A stretch of 8,447 nt of DNA, taken from DAOVGU01 sp030637775 [NCBI: bacterium]. Its GTDB lineage: Bacteria > Ratteibacteria > UBA8468. Positions within the stretch are counted from its first letter, which is position 1, and every line of letters begins with the position of its first letter. The notes under the pieces are model-generated. The model made no database searches. It saw nothing but the letters and a program-made list of their open reading frames with translations, and was not told the origin of the DNA. Positions 1 to 5,940 of this stretch are shown in pieces. The stretch is taken from positions 1 through 8,447 of the forward strand of contig DAOWFY010000002.1 of the NCBI GenBank assembly GCA_030637775.1. The letters run 5' to 3'. The position numbers were made by a program, and so were the translations under genes.

Positions 1-1
1 A

Positions 2-226
2 GGAATTAAAAAGGGAAAAAGAGTAAAGCAAGGCCAGGTAGTTGGCTATGTTGGCTCCAGCGGTCTTTCCACCGGAGCCCACCTTGACTTCAGAGTAATC
101 AAGAATGGAAGATTTGTTAATTTCTTGAGGATAAAACTCCCTCCGGCTGAATCCCTCCCAGACAAATATAAAACATCATTTAACAAAATAAAAGAGAAAT
201 ACCTTTTCCAGTTAAATCAACTTTAA
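2..226 (+). CDS. M23-family (LytM-like) peptidase, C-terminal part only
   Basis: This is the last ~74 residues of a protein that begins before the window; frame 2 is open to the TAA at 224-226. The visible segment matches the end of an M23 zinc metallopeptidase fold: a lysine-rich beta strand, then [20 protein letters not shown], then [11 protein letters not shown]. In the family this region contains the HxH motif (catalytic His plus zinc-ligand His) and a conserved xNG turn. These enzymes usually cut cell-wall peptide bridges in the periplasm, often as part of larger envelope proteins. Here the motif reads His-Leu-Asp (codons at 80-88), so the second His is replaced by Asp; it may be an altered zinc site or an inactive LytM-type regulator. 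A tail of ~30 residues ([13 protein letters not shown]...) follows the fold. The N-terminal HxxxD motif is outside the window. The stop shares TTAA with the convergent acyltransferase gene. Family call fairly sure, activity unknown. Confidence 0.8.
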   Translation, partial: GIKKGKRVKQGQVVGYVGSSGLSTGAHLDFRVIKNGRFVNFLRIKLPPAESLPDKYKTSFNKIKEKYLFQLNQL

Positions 227-1116
227 CGAAACCTTCGATGTAGCCAGCCAAACCACTGCTCCGGGTATTTGCGGATAAAGGACTCAATAGTTTTCATAAA
301 GCAGGCCGTATTTTCCATAATATCCTTGCGCACATCCTCTGCCTTTGTCAATTTTAGAGGCTCTTTAATGATGATGCGATGGGTGCCATCAGGATTCCTG
401 AGGGAAAAGATGGGTAGGGCTTCGGAATTCATCCTGCGGGCAAAGGTGGCGGCTCCTATGGCCGCCTGGACCTGACGGCCGAAAAAGTCCACAATGACCC
501 CTTTGCCTGAATGCTGATCCATCAGCACACAGAGGAGACCGTTTTTTTTAAGCCATTTCATTGATTCTTTGAGAGAATCAGAGAGAGGGTACTTTGGTAT
601 CCAGGTAATTTTTAATTTTCTTCTTATTTCCCGAAAGAATTTTTCTAACCCTTGATTGTCCGATTCTCTAATCATTGTATTGATGGGATAACCGGCAGAT
701 GAGAGTCTGGACAACATCAAAGGGAAATTTCCAAAATGGGCGCATATCCCGACTGCCCCCTTTCCCTTTGCCAATGCCTCTTTCAGATATTCTTCTCCCT
801 CAATCTTGATCAACTTTGAGAATTCTTCTTTAGACCACTTCATTGCTTTAATCGTTTCGCAAAACCCGAGGTAAATATTGGCGAACTGTTTTTTAGCAAT
901 AGAGGAGAGTTCGCCTCTATTCTTCTCTTTTCCCAGCGCAATCCTTAAATTGGAAAGAACCCTGTTTCTGGATCGAGCCAGGAAAAGATAGCCAAAATTG
1001 CCTAAAATTTTAGAAAAGAGAGAGTGCAACCGGAATGGAGATAGAGAAACAATCAGAGCGCTCAGCCGCGTTAAAAGATAGACAAGCTCTCGAATCAATC
1101 TCTTTGGTCTTTTCAT
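223..1116 (-). CDS. LpxL/HtrB-like lysophospholipid (lipid A) acyltransferase
   Basis: 297 residues, close to the usual ~290-310 of the Kdo2-lipid A acyltransferase family. These inner-membrane enzymes move an acyl chain from acyl-ACP onto lipid A precursors at the cytoplasmic face. The N-terminus is basic (MKRPKR) followed by a hydrophobic anchor (about residues 11-27). The active-site block is [16 protein letters not shown], with His127 as the H of HX4D/E. The second conserved block is [16 protein letters not shown] (199-214), and the C-terminus has [13 protein letters not shown], the family's usual PEQW-HRR ending. Oddly, the acid of HX4D/E is Pro132 (codon cct at 721-723 on the complement), so either this is a subfamily with another general base or it is not a standard enzyme. 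I cannot tell which acyl chain or acceptor is used, so no symbol is given. It is divergently transcribed from hisS with its own good promoter and no clear Shine-Dalgarno. Confidence 0.85.
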   Translation of the reverse strand: MKRPKRLIRELVYLLTRLSALIVSLSPFRLHSLFSKILGNFGYLFLARSRNRVLSNLRIALGKEKNRGELSSIAKKQFANIYLGFCETIKAMKWSKEEFSKLIKIEGEEYLKEALAKGKGAVGICAHFGNFPLMLSRLSSAGYPINTMIRESDNQGLEKFFREIRRKLKITWIPKYPLSDSLKESMKWLKKNGLLCVLMDQHSGKGVIVDFFGRQVQAAIGAATFARRMNSEALPIFSLRNPDGTHRIIIKEPLKLTKAEDVRKDIMENTACFMKTIESFIRKYPEQWFGWLHRRFR

Positions 1117-1139
1117 AATTGGGAATTCTATGTTATAAT
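1111..1139 (+). promoter_or_regulatory. Predicted extended -10 promoter for hisS-aspS
   Basis: TG-T-TATAAT at 1131-1139 is a perfect extended -10. The hexamer 17 bp upstream (TTTCAT, 1111-1116) is a poor -35, which is usual for extended -10 promoters. Transcription would start near 1146, leaving a leader of ~17 nt before the ATG at 1163. The -35 overlaps the first codons of the divergent acyltransferase gene. Prediction from consensus only. Confidence 0.5.
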
Positions 1140-1168
1140 AATATATTCTATTCTATATCAGAATGCAA
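1140..1168 (-). promoter_or_regulatory. Predicted sigma-70-type promoter for the acyltransferase gene
   Basis: Read on the minus strand: TTGCAT (1168-1163, 4 of 6 to TTGACA), a 17-bp spacer, and TATATT (1145-1140, 5 of 6 to TATAAT). The start would be near 1133, ~17 nt before the ATG at 1116. Its -10 directly abuts the hisS -10 (1134-1139) on the other strand, so the two polymerases could not bind together. Prediction from consensus only. Confidence 0.5.
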
Positions 1169-2416
1169 GTTGATATGAAGATAAATAGGCCTCGAGGCAC
1201 ATATGACCTTTTCCCGGAAGAGTTAATTAAGTGGCAATGGGCAGAGCGAATCGCAAAGGAGACCTTTGGAGAATATGGTTTTTCTGAGGTTAGAACACCC
1301 ATCTTTGAAGCGACAGAACTTTTTTCCCGCTCTATCGGAAAATTTACCGATATCGTGGAAAAGCAGATGTATACCTTTAGAGATAAGAAGGGTCGCTCCC
1401 TTACCTTAAGGCCCGAGGCAACCGCCTCGGTTATCCGTGCCTATTTAGAGAAAGGAGGAGAGCAGGGGTCAGAAAGGTTCTACTACTTGGGTCCGATGTT
1501 TCGCTATGACCGACCCCAAAAGGGAAGGTTTCGCCAGTTCTACCAGATTGGGGTAGAGCTTTTTGGAGCTGCCCATCCAGCGGCAGATTGTGAAATAATT
1601 TTTCTTTTAAATGACCTCTTTCAGAAATGGAAATTAAAGAAGTTTGAGATTCAATTGAATTCACTGGGTTGTGCGGTCTGTAAGGAAAAATACAGAAAGG
1701 CTCTTTTCGATTACCTGAAAGGAATATCTCTCTGTAAAGAGTGTGAAGCCAGAAAGCAAAAGAATGTACTGCGGGTTTTAGACTGTAAGAACCCTGCTTG
1801 CCAATCCTATATTGAAAAGGCACCAAAGGTAACCGATTATCTCTGTGATGATTGTTCTCTCCACTTTGAGAAGGTAAAGGAGTATCTTAATCTCCTGAAA
1901 GTTCCTTATAACCTTGATTCTTATCTCGTTCGGGGTTTGGACTACTATACGAGGACGGTCTTTGAGGTTTTTTTACCAGAATTGGGAAAGGAGATAGCAA
2001 TTGCTGCCGGTGGTAGATATGACAATTTAATCGAGGAATTGGGTGGAAGAAAAACGCCGGCGATCGGTTTTGCCGTTGGTCTGGAACGACTTATCGCAAA
2101 TTTAGATGGTCCTGAGAAGAAAAAATCACCTCTCTATCTTGCCTCTTTGGGAGAGGAGAAAATTTTAAAGGAAACAATGAAATTGGCTCAGAGATTAAGA
2201 AGAAATAAGATTCAGGTGATAGCAAATTATGAAGCAAGAAGTTTGAAGAGCCAACTTCATCAAGCAGATAGATTGGGTAGTAAATTTGTCCTCATCATTG
2301 GTCCCAAGGAACTTGAGGAAGGCACAGCGATCCTGCGTGATATGAAAGGCTCCCGCCAGACCGTAATAAAAAGAGAGAACCTGATAGAAAAGATTAAAGA
2401 AGTGGGAAAGGTCTAA
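1163..2416 (+). CDS. hisS: Histidyl-tRNA synthetase (HisRS)
   Basis: Class II aminoacyl-tRNA synthetase that charges tRNA-His with histidine. At 417 residues it has the normal bacterial length. Visible landmarks: RPRGTYDLFPEE at the N-terminus; motif 2 FRYDRPQKGRFRQF (113-126); histidine-binding LVRGLDYYTRTVFEV (255-269) and AAGGRYDNL (281-289); motif 3 AIGFAVGLERLI (300-311); and a C-terminal anticodon-binding domain from about 323. The insertion domain (170-231) holds four cysteine pairs (170/173, 191/194, 208/213, 228/231), a pattern seen in many HisRS homologues and perhaps metal-binding. An in-frame ATG at 1175 (MKINRPRGTYDLF) fits family N-termini equally well; neither start has a clear Shine-Dalgarno. 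The stop TAA overlaps the aspS ATG by one base, so the two genes are probably translationally coupled, an arrangement common in bacteria. Confidence 0.97.
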   Translation: MQVDMKINRPRGTYDLFPEELIKWQWAERIAKETFGEYGFSEVRTPIFEATELFSRSIGKFTDIVEKQMYTFRDKKGRSLTLRPEATASVIRAYLEKGGEQGSERFYYLGPMFRYDRPQKGRFRQFYQIGVELFGAAHPAADCEIIFLLNDLFQKWKLKKFEIQLNSLGCAVCKEKYRKALFDYLKGISLCKECEARKQKNVLRVLDCKNPACQSYIEKAPKVTDYLCDDCSLHFEKVKEYLNLLKVPYNLDSYLVRGLDYYTRTVFEVFLPELGKEIAIAAGGRYDNLIEELGGRKTPAIGFAVGLERLIANLDGPEKKKSPLYLASLGEEKILKETMKLAQRLRRNKIQVIANYEARSLKSQLHQADRLGSKFVLIIGPKELEEGTAILRDMKGSRQTVIKRENLIEKIKEVGKV

Positions 2417-3798
2417 TGAAGAGAACCCATACTTGCGGGGAATTACGCAAAAGTGATTTAGGCAAGGATGTATTTTTAATTGGCTGGGTGAATACCAGAC
2501 GAGACCACGGAGGACTCCTCTTCATTGATCTCAGAGACCGCTATGGTATTACCCAGACTCTCTTTAACTCTAAAGTTCTTCCTCTCTCCAAATCCCTGCA
2601 TAGCGAGGATTTGATTGCCGTGGAAGGAAAGGTAAAGGAGAGACCCCAAGGTACGATCAATAAGAGATTGGCAACGGGTGCGATAGAAGTGCTGATAGAA
2701 AAATTTTCCCTTCTCAATAAGAGTAAAGAATTGCCATTTGAAATTTCGGAAAGATCTTCAATTGCGGAAGAGGTCCGTCTTACCTACCGTTATCTTGACC
2801 TGAGGCGACCAATAATGCAAGAAAGGCTTATTTTAAGACATCGGCTGATTAAATTGATCCGGGACTATTTAGACCAAAAAAGTTTTTTGGAAATAGAGAC
2901 TCCTATCCTTACCAAGAGCACTCCTGAAGGTGCCCGGGACTATTTGGTTCCCAGCAGACTCTCTCCGGGAAGTTTTTTTGCTTTGCCTCAATCTCCTCAG
3001 CTCTTTAAGCAACTGCTGATGATTGCGGGAATCGATAAATATTTTCAGATTGCCAAATGCTTTCGCGATGAAGACCTTCGCGCCGACCGACAACCTGAAC
3101 ATACCCAACTTGATCTGGAATGCAGTTTTGTTGCCCCAGAGGAGATTTTCTCTATTATTGAGCAGATGCTTTTCATTCTCTTTGAAAAAACCCTTTCCCT
3201 GAAGGTTTCCCTGCCTTTCCCGCGACTTAAATACAAAGAGGCTATTTCTCGTTATGGCAGCGATAAACCGGATCTTCGCAAAAAGAAAAAAACGGATTTC
3301 AGTTTCGTCTGGATCGAGCAGTTTCCTTTATTCCAGTTTAATAAGGAGGAGAAAAGATTGGAGCCCGAGCATCATCCTTTTACCTCGCCAATGGAAGAGG
3401 ACATTCCTCTCTTAGATAAAGAACCTTTAAAGGTAAGGGGACTGTCTTATGATCTTGTCCTTAATGGAGAGGAGATTGGGGGAGGTAGTATCAGAATTCA
3501 TAAGAGGGAACTTCAGGAAGAGATTTTTAAGATGATCGGTCTTTCTAAGGATAGTTATCTTTCCAAATTTGGCTTTCTCCTGGAGGCATTAGAATATGGT
3601 GCGCCTCCTCATGGAGGAATTGCTCTGGGTCTTGACCGTCTCCTGATGCTTATGACCGGGGCAGAATCTATCCGGGAGGTAATTGCCTTTCCCAAGATGG
3701 GAGATGGCTCTTGCCCCTTAACTGGAGCCCCTACCGAAATTTTAGCAGAACAACTGAAGGATCTCTCCTTAAAAATTGACAAAAAAAAGAAATTATAG
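2416..3798 (+). CDS. aspS: Aspartyl-tRNA synthetase, bacterial type without the GAD domain, probably non-discriminating
   Basis: Class II synthetase that charges tRNA-Asp. It has an N-terminal OB-fold anticodon domain (about 1-105), then the bacterial catalytic core: TPEGARDYLVPSR (169-181), ALPQSPQLFKQLLM (189-202), motif 2 FRDEDLRADRQPEHTQ (216-231), GEEIGGGSIRIH, and motif 3 GGIALGLDRLLMLMTG near the C-terminus. At 460 residues it is ~120-130 shorter than typical bacterial AspRS. The loss is clean: RYGSDKPDLR (279-288) is followed by a short KKKKTDFS linker and then FVWIEQFPLF (297-306), whereas bacterial AspRS normally carries the GAD insertion domain between these blocks. All catalytic motifs remain and the frame is intact, so it is not a pseudogene. 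His31 and the Gly at 79 match the residues known to relax tRNA specificity in non-discriminating AspRS, which also forms Asp-tRNA-Asn for GatCAB. The stop is TAG. Confidence 0.96.
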   Translation: MKRTHTCGELRKSDLGKDVFLIGWVNTRRDHGGLLFIDLRDRYGITQTLFNSKVLPLSKSLHSEDLIAVEGKVKERPQGTINKRLATGAIEVLIEKFSLLNKSKELPFEISERSSIAEEVRLTYRYLDLRRPIMQERLILRHRLIKLIRDYLDQKSFLEIETPILTKSTPEGARDYLVPSRLSPGSFFALPQSPQLFKQLLMIAGIDKYFQIAKCFRDEDLRADRQPEHTQLDLECSFVAPEEIFSIIEQMLFILFEKTLSLKVSLPFPRLKYKEAISRYGSDKPDLRKKKKTDFSFVWIEQFPLFQFNKEEKRLEPEHHPFTSPMEEDIPLLDKEPLKVRGLSYDLVLNGEEIGGGSIRIHKRELQEEIFKMIGLSKDSYLSKFGFLLEALEYGAPPHGGIALGLDRLLMLMTGAESIREVIAFPKMGDGSCPLTGAPTEILAEQLKDLSLKIDKKKKL

Positions 3799-3804
3799 TA
3801 ACAT
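3776..3804 (+). promoter_or_regulatory. Candidate promoter for the rplF-secY block, inside the end of aspS
   Basis: TTGACA (3776-3781, perfect -35), a 17-bp spacer, and TAACAT (3799-3804, 4 of 6). A TATAGT hexamer at 3794-3799 is closer to consensus but badly spaced (12 bp). If active, transcription would begin near 3811, and the whole of repeat copy A would form the 5' leader of the rplF message. The -35 overlaps the last codons of aspS. Confidence 0.4.
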
Positions 3805-3840
3805 AGTTAATTCTGTAATTTCTTCTTACAAATTACTAAG

Positions 3841-3970
3841 ACGAGGAAGTTCCCTGAAGCGTGCCTTGTTAGCGACGAGCGGGCACGGTGTCCGAAGGAC
3901 GAGCGAGGAGCAACGAGAGTGCAGTTTGCCTCGCTGGGGCAAACAAACGTGCCGCCGAAGGAAACTACCG
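3841..3970 (+). repeat. Structured intergenic repeat, copy A (aspS-rplF gap)
   Basis: A ~130-bp element that recurs in inverted orientation at 7251-7420. Core 3855-3919 matches the complement of 7321-7391 at 63 of 65 bases plus one 6-base difference. It folds on paper into: GTGCC (3861-3865) with GGCAC (3882-3886); GTCC-GAA-GGAC (3890-3900); and GTTTGCC, loop TCGCTGG, GGCAAAC (3924-3944). A third GTGCC at 3949-3953 competes for the same GGCAC. Stems differ from copy B by paired changes while the loops are identical. The gap 3799-3978 holds nothing else I recognise except the candidate promoter at its start. No Shine-Dalgarno is well placed before the rplF ATG (AAGGA lies 16 nt upstream). Confidence 0.85.
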
Positions 3971-3978
3971 AGACTATT

Positions 3979-4524
3979 ATGGCAAAGAAAAGGGAAAGAC
4001 CGATAAATATTCCGGAAGGTGTTAAGGTAAAGGTCGAAAATACACTCATTAGTGTAGAGGGTCCCAAAGGCAAATTAGAAAGAGACATCCCTCCCTCTTT
4101 GAAAGCCGAAATAACTGATGGACAGCTTCTCTTAAAGAGGCAAGAGAAGGAAGCAAAAGTTATTGCCCTTCAAGGCCTTTTCCACACTCTGATCACCAAT
4201 ATGATTGAGGGGGTGGTAAAGGATTATGAGAAGATTTTGGAGATTGTGGGTGTAGGCTATCGGGCAAAAATGGAGGAAAAAAAACTTTCCTTATTCTTAG
4301 GATTTTCCCATCCAATTGAGGTTGAAGTCCCGGAGAACTTAGAGGTAAAGGTTGCTAAAACTACCATTCTTATTAAGGGAATAGATAAGGAATTGGTGGG
4401 AAACTTTGCTGCTTCTATCAGGAAGATTCAGCCACCAGATGTTTATAAAGGTAAGGGGATTCGCTACCAGGGAGAGTATGTTCGCCATAAGGTAGGTAAA
4501 ACTGCGGTAGCAACAACGGTATAA
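3979..4524 (+). CDS. rplF: Ribosomal protein L6
   Basis: Large-subunit protein bound to 23S rRNA near the sarcin-ricin loop and the factor-binding site. The 181 residues equal the family length. The N-terminus MAKKRERPINIPEGVKVKVE corresponds to the usual MSRIGKKPI-PIP-GV start. The two tandem L6 folds follow (about 1-85 and 86-181), with VGVGYRAKMEEKKL between them and the C-terminal signature PPDVYKGKGIRYQGEYVRHK (152-171). The ATG at 3979 is chosen because it matches family N-termini; an in-frame ATG at 3919 lies inside the repeat and would add 20 unrelated residues. In the standard spc operon rpsH precedes rplF; here aspS does, separated by repeat A, so this gene starts the local ribosomal block. 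Confidence 0.97.
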   Translation: MAKKRERPINIPEGVKVKVENTLISVEGPKGKLERDIPPSLKAEITDGQLLLKRQEKEAKVIALQGLFHTLITNMIEGVVKDYEKILEIVGVGYRAKMEEKKLSLFLGFSHPIEVEVPENLEVKVAKTTILIKGIDKELVGNFAASIRKIQPPDVYKGKGIRYQGEYVRHKVGKTAVATTV

Positions 4525-4526
4525 AA

Positions 4527-4575
4527 GGCGACGAAGTCGTTGCGAGAGCCGATGGAATCGGCTCGTGGCAATCTC
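4527..4575 (+). repeat. Double hairpin in the rplF-rplR gap (TTGC/GCAA-type short repeat)
   Basis: Two adjacent hairpins fill this gap. First: GGCGAC (4527-4532), loop GAA, GTCGTT (4536-4541), with two G-T pairs. Second: GAGCCGAT (4546-4553), loop GGA, ATCGGCTC (4557-4564), a perfect 8-bp stem. The second is flanked by TTGC (4540-4543) and GCAA (4568-4571), then TCTC and AATG. The order arm, GA, stem, loop, stem, arm, TCTC makes it a member of the same hairpin family as the units at 5854-5914 and 8017-8046. The TT of TTGC is shared with hairpin 1, so the two cannot both pair fully. No T-tract follows, so it is not a classical terminator. Confidence 0.75.
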
Positions 4576-4576
4576 A

Positions 4577-4942
4577 ATGGAAGAGGACAGAAGAAAAAAA
4601 AGGCATAGGGCTTTAGTTAAAAGGAAAAAGATTTTTGGAACGAAAGAGCGACCAAGGCTTACCATCTTTAGAAGCTTAAAACATATCTACGGTATTCTTA
4701 TTAATGATGATGAGAAAAGAGTAATTACCACCATCTCCAGTCTTTCTAAGGATTTTATCTCAAATAAGGAATCTGGAGCTGGATATAATCTTAAAGGAGC
4801 AGAGAGGGTTGGTTCTCTATTGGCCCAGAAAGCACTCCTTTTGGGAATTAAAAGGGTATGTTTTGATCGAGCCGGTTATTCCTTTCATGGCAGAATAAAA
4901 GCCTTTGTTGAAGGCGCCAAGAAAAGCGGATTAGAAGTCTGA
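4577..4942 (+). CDS. rplR: Ribosomal protein L18
   Basis: Large-subunit protein that binds 5S rRNA with L5. From the ATG at 4577 it has 121 residues, the family length. It starts MEEDRRKKRHRALVKRKK, the usual basic tail, then GTKERPRLTIFRSLKHIYG, the L18 core strand, and ends with FDRAGYSFHGRIKAFVEGAK, the family's DRxGY-HGRxKA motif. A GTG at 4565 in the same frame would add MAIS and sits immediately after an 8-bp hairpin; I prefer the ATG because the extra residues come from repeat sequence. Neither start has a Shine-Dalgarno. The stop TGA overlaps the rpsE ATG by one base. Confidence 0.95.
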   Translation: MEEDRRKKRHRALVKRKKIFGTKERPRLTIFRSLKHIYGILINDDEKRVITTISSLSKDFISNKESGAGYNLKGAERVGSLLAQKALLLGIKRVCFDRAGYSFHGRIKAFVEGAKKSGLEV

Positions 4943-5397
4943 TGGATGATAATCGAAAGAATCGAGGGGAGTGGATAAAAAAGGTTGTTACCATTAATAG
5001 AATTTCCAAGGTGGTTAAAGGTGGCAGGCGAATGAGATTTAATGCTTTGGTTGTTGTTGGTGATGGAGCAGGTAGCGTTGGTTATGGTTATGGGAAGGCA
5101 GGAGAGGTGAGCAGTGCAATCGCCAAGGCCGAAAAAAGAGCAATGAAGTCTTTAATTAAAATATCGCTCCGAGGCTCAAGCATTCCCTATACGATTACCA
5201 CTAAGTTTGGTGCCTCTAAGGTCTTTTTAAAGCCAGCACGAAAGGGAAGAGGAATTGTTGCGGCTAAACCGGTAAGAGCAGTAATGGAAGCAGCCGGGAT
5301 CTCCGATGTCGTAACAAAGTTATTCGGCTCCCATAATCCGCTCAATGTAGTGAAGGCAACATTAACTGCTCTTTCCCGTTCGTTTGAAGCAGAATGA
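4942..5397 (+). CDS. rpsE: Ribosomal protein S5
   Basis: Small-subunit protein that contacts 16S rRNA near the decoding centre and affects accuracy. 151 residues, slightly short of the common 160-170 through a short N-terminus. The S5 N-terminal RNA-binding domain is clear: WIKKVVTINRISKVVKGGRR, then NALVVVGDGAGSVGYGYGKA, then the helix EVSSAIAKAEKRAMKSL. The C-terminal domain has TTKFGASKVFLKPARKG and PVRAVMEAAGISDVVTKLFG, ending SHNPLNVVKATLTAL. The gene overlaps rplR by one base and rplO by four (ATGA), so the three are likely translationally coupled. The usual next gene, rpmD, is absent. Confidence 0.97.
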   Translation: MDDNRKNRGEWIKKVVTINRISKVVKGGRRMRFNALVVVGDGAGSVGYGYGKAGEVSSAIAKAEKRAMKSLIKISLRGSSIPYTITTKFGASKVFLKPARKGRGIVAAKPVRAVMEAAGISDVVTKLFGSHNPLNVVKATLTALSRSFEAE

Positions 5398-5885
5398 AGC
5401 TAAATGAGTTAAGACCAGTTCCTGGTTCGCGCCATCGGCAAAAGAGAGTTGGTCGTGGTCCTGGTTCTGGCCACGGTAAAACTGCAACGCGTGGTCATAA
5501 AGGACAAAAAGCCAGGGCAGGCAGTAATAAAGGCTCCAGGAGTTTTGAAGGGGGACAGATCCCTTTTATTAGAAAGATTCCCAAGCGGGGGTTTACACCG
5601 ATTAGAAGAAGAGAATATCAAATAGTTAATTTAGAACAATTAAATAGATTTAAAGATGGTGAGGTAATAGATTCAAGGAGAATGAGAGAAGGAGGGCTGA
5701 TTAAGAATAGAGGAGGTTTGGTAAAAATCCTTGCTAAAGGAGAAATAAAAAGAAAACTTACTGTAAGAGCAGATAAATTTAGCAGAAAGGCAATTGAGGC
5801 AATTAGTAAAATAGGGGGAAAAACAAATTTAACCACAGATAAAGACATATTAGGTCATTCTGGACGAAGTGAAGAATCTCAATGA
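5394..5885 (+). CDS. rplO: Ribosomal protein L15 with a repeat-encoded C-terminal tail
   Basis: Large-subunit assembly protein. 163 residues against a usual ~145-150. The N-terminus MKLNELRPVPGSRHRQKRVG and the glycine/basic tract GRGPGSGHGKTATRGHKGQK are typical, as are EGGQIPFIRKIPKRGF and the C-terminal domain ending AIEAISKIGGKTNL. A family protein would stop within a few residues of this point; instead about 15 more follow, and the last ten (GHSGRSEESQ) plus the stop TGA are encoded by a hairpin repeat unit (from 5854). The repeat seems to have replaced the original stop. It starts in the ATGA overlap with rpsE. Confidence 0.96.
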   Translation: MKLNELRPVPGSRHRQKRVGRGPGSGHGKTATRGHKGQKARAGSNKGSRSFEGGQIPFIRKIPKRGFTPIRRREYQIVNLEQLNRFKDGEVIDSRRMREGGLIKNRGGLVKILAKGEIKRKLTVRADKFSRKAIEAISKIGGKTNLTTDKDILGHSGRSEESQ

Positions 5886-5914
5886 GAGACCCTTCGCTTT
5901 ACGCTCAGGGTGAC
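5854..5914 (+). repeat. Pair of opposed short hairpin repeats at the rplO end / secY leader
   Basis: Left unit 5854-5880: arms ATTCT (5857-5861) and AGAAT (5873-5877), inner AC-GAA-GT, then TCTC. Right unit 5886-5914 is the same motif on the other strand: read on the complement it has arms ACCCT and AGGGT, GA on both sides, inner GC-GTAAA-GC. The two units face each other across 5 bases, so the whole is also a diverged palindrome bounded by GTCA and TGAC. Arm sequences differ but pairing is kept. The left unit encodes the end of L15; the right one lies in the 55-nt secY leader, which lacks a Shine-Dalgarno. No T-tract follows. Confidence 0.8.
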
Positions 5915-5940
5915 ATTTATCTGCGTCCCATTAAATAAAA

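Noticed and set aside
1431-1826. Minus-strand open frame inside hisS, and similar ones inside aspS, rplO and adk
   Set aside because: No recognisable protein features; each lies opposite a strongly supported gene.
3280-3303. Frameshift or pseudogene as the reason for the short AspRS
   Set aside because: The frame is continuous, the blocks on both sides join in register, and all catalytic motifs are present.
3841-3970. tRNA or other known RNA gene in the aspS-rplF gap
   Set aside because: The hairpins do not form a cloverleaf and no T-loop sequence or CCA end is present; I recognise no known RNA family.
3776-4006. Open frame across repeat A whose translation resembles one from the complement of repeat B (LKRALLATSGHGVRR-type peptide)
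   Set aside because: Both strands of the repeat stay open in more than one frame and give similar peptides in each; differences follow stem pairing, not codon positions. This is structure conservation, not coding.
4527-4564. Rho-independent terminator between rplF and rplR
   Set aside because: The hairpins are good but no T-run follows, and the next gene continues the operon.
5886-5914. Terminator after rplO
   Set aside because: The hairpin is a repeat unit with a weak inner stem and no T-tract; secY follows in the standard order.
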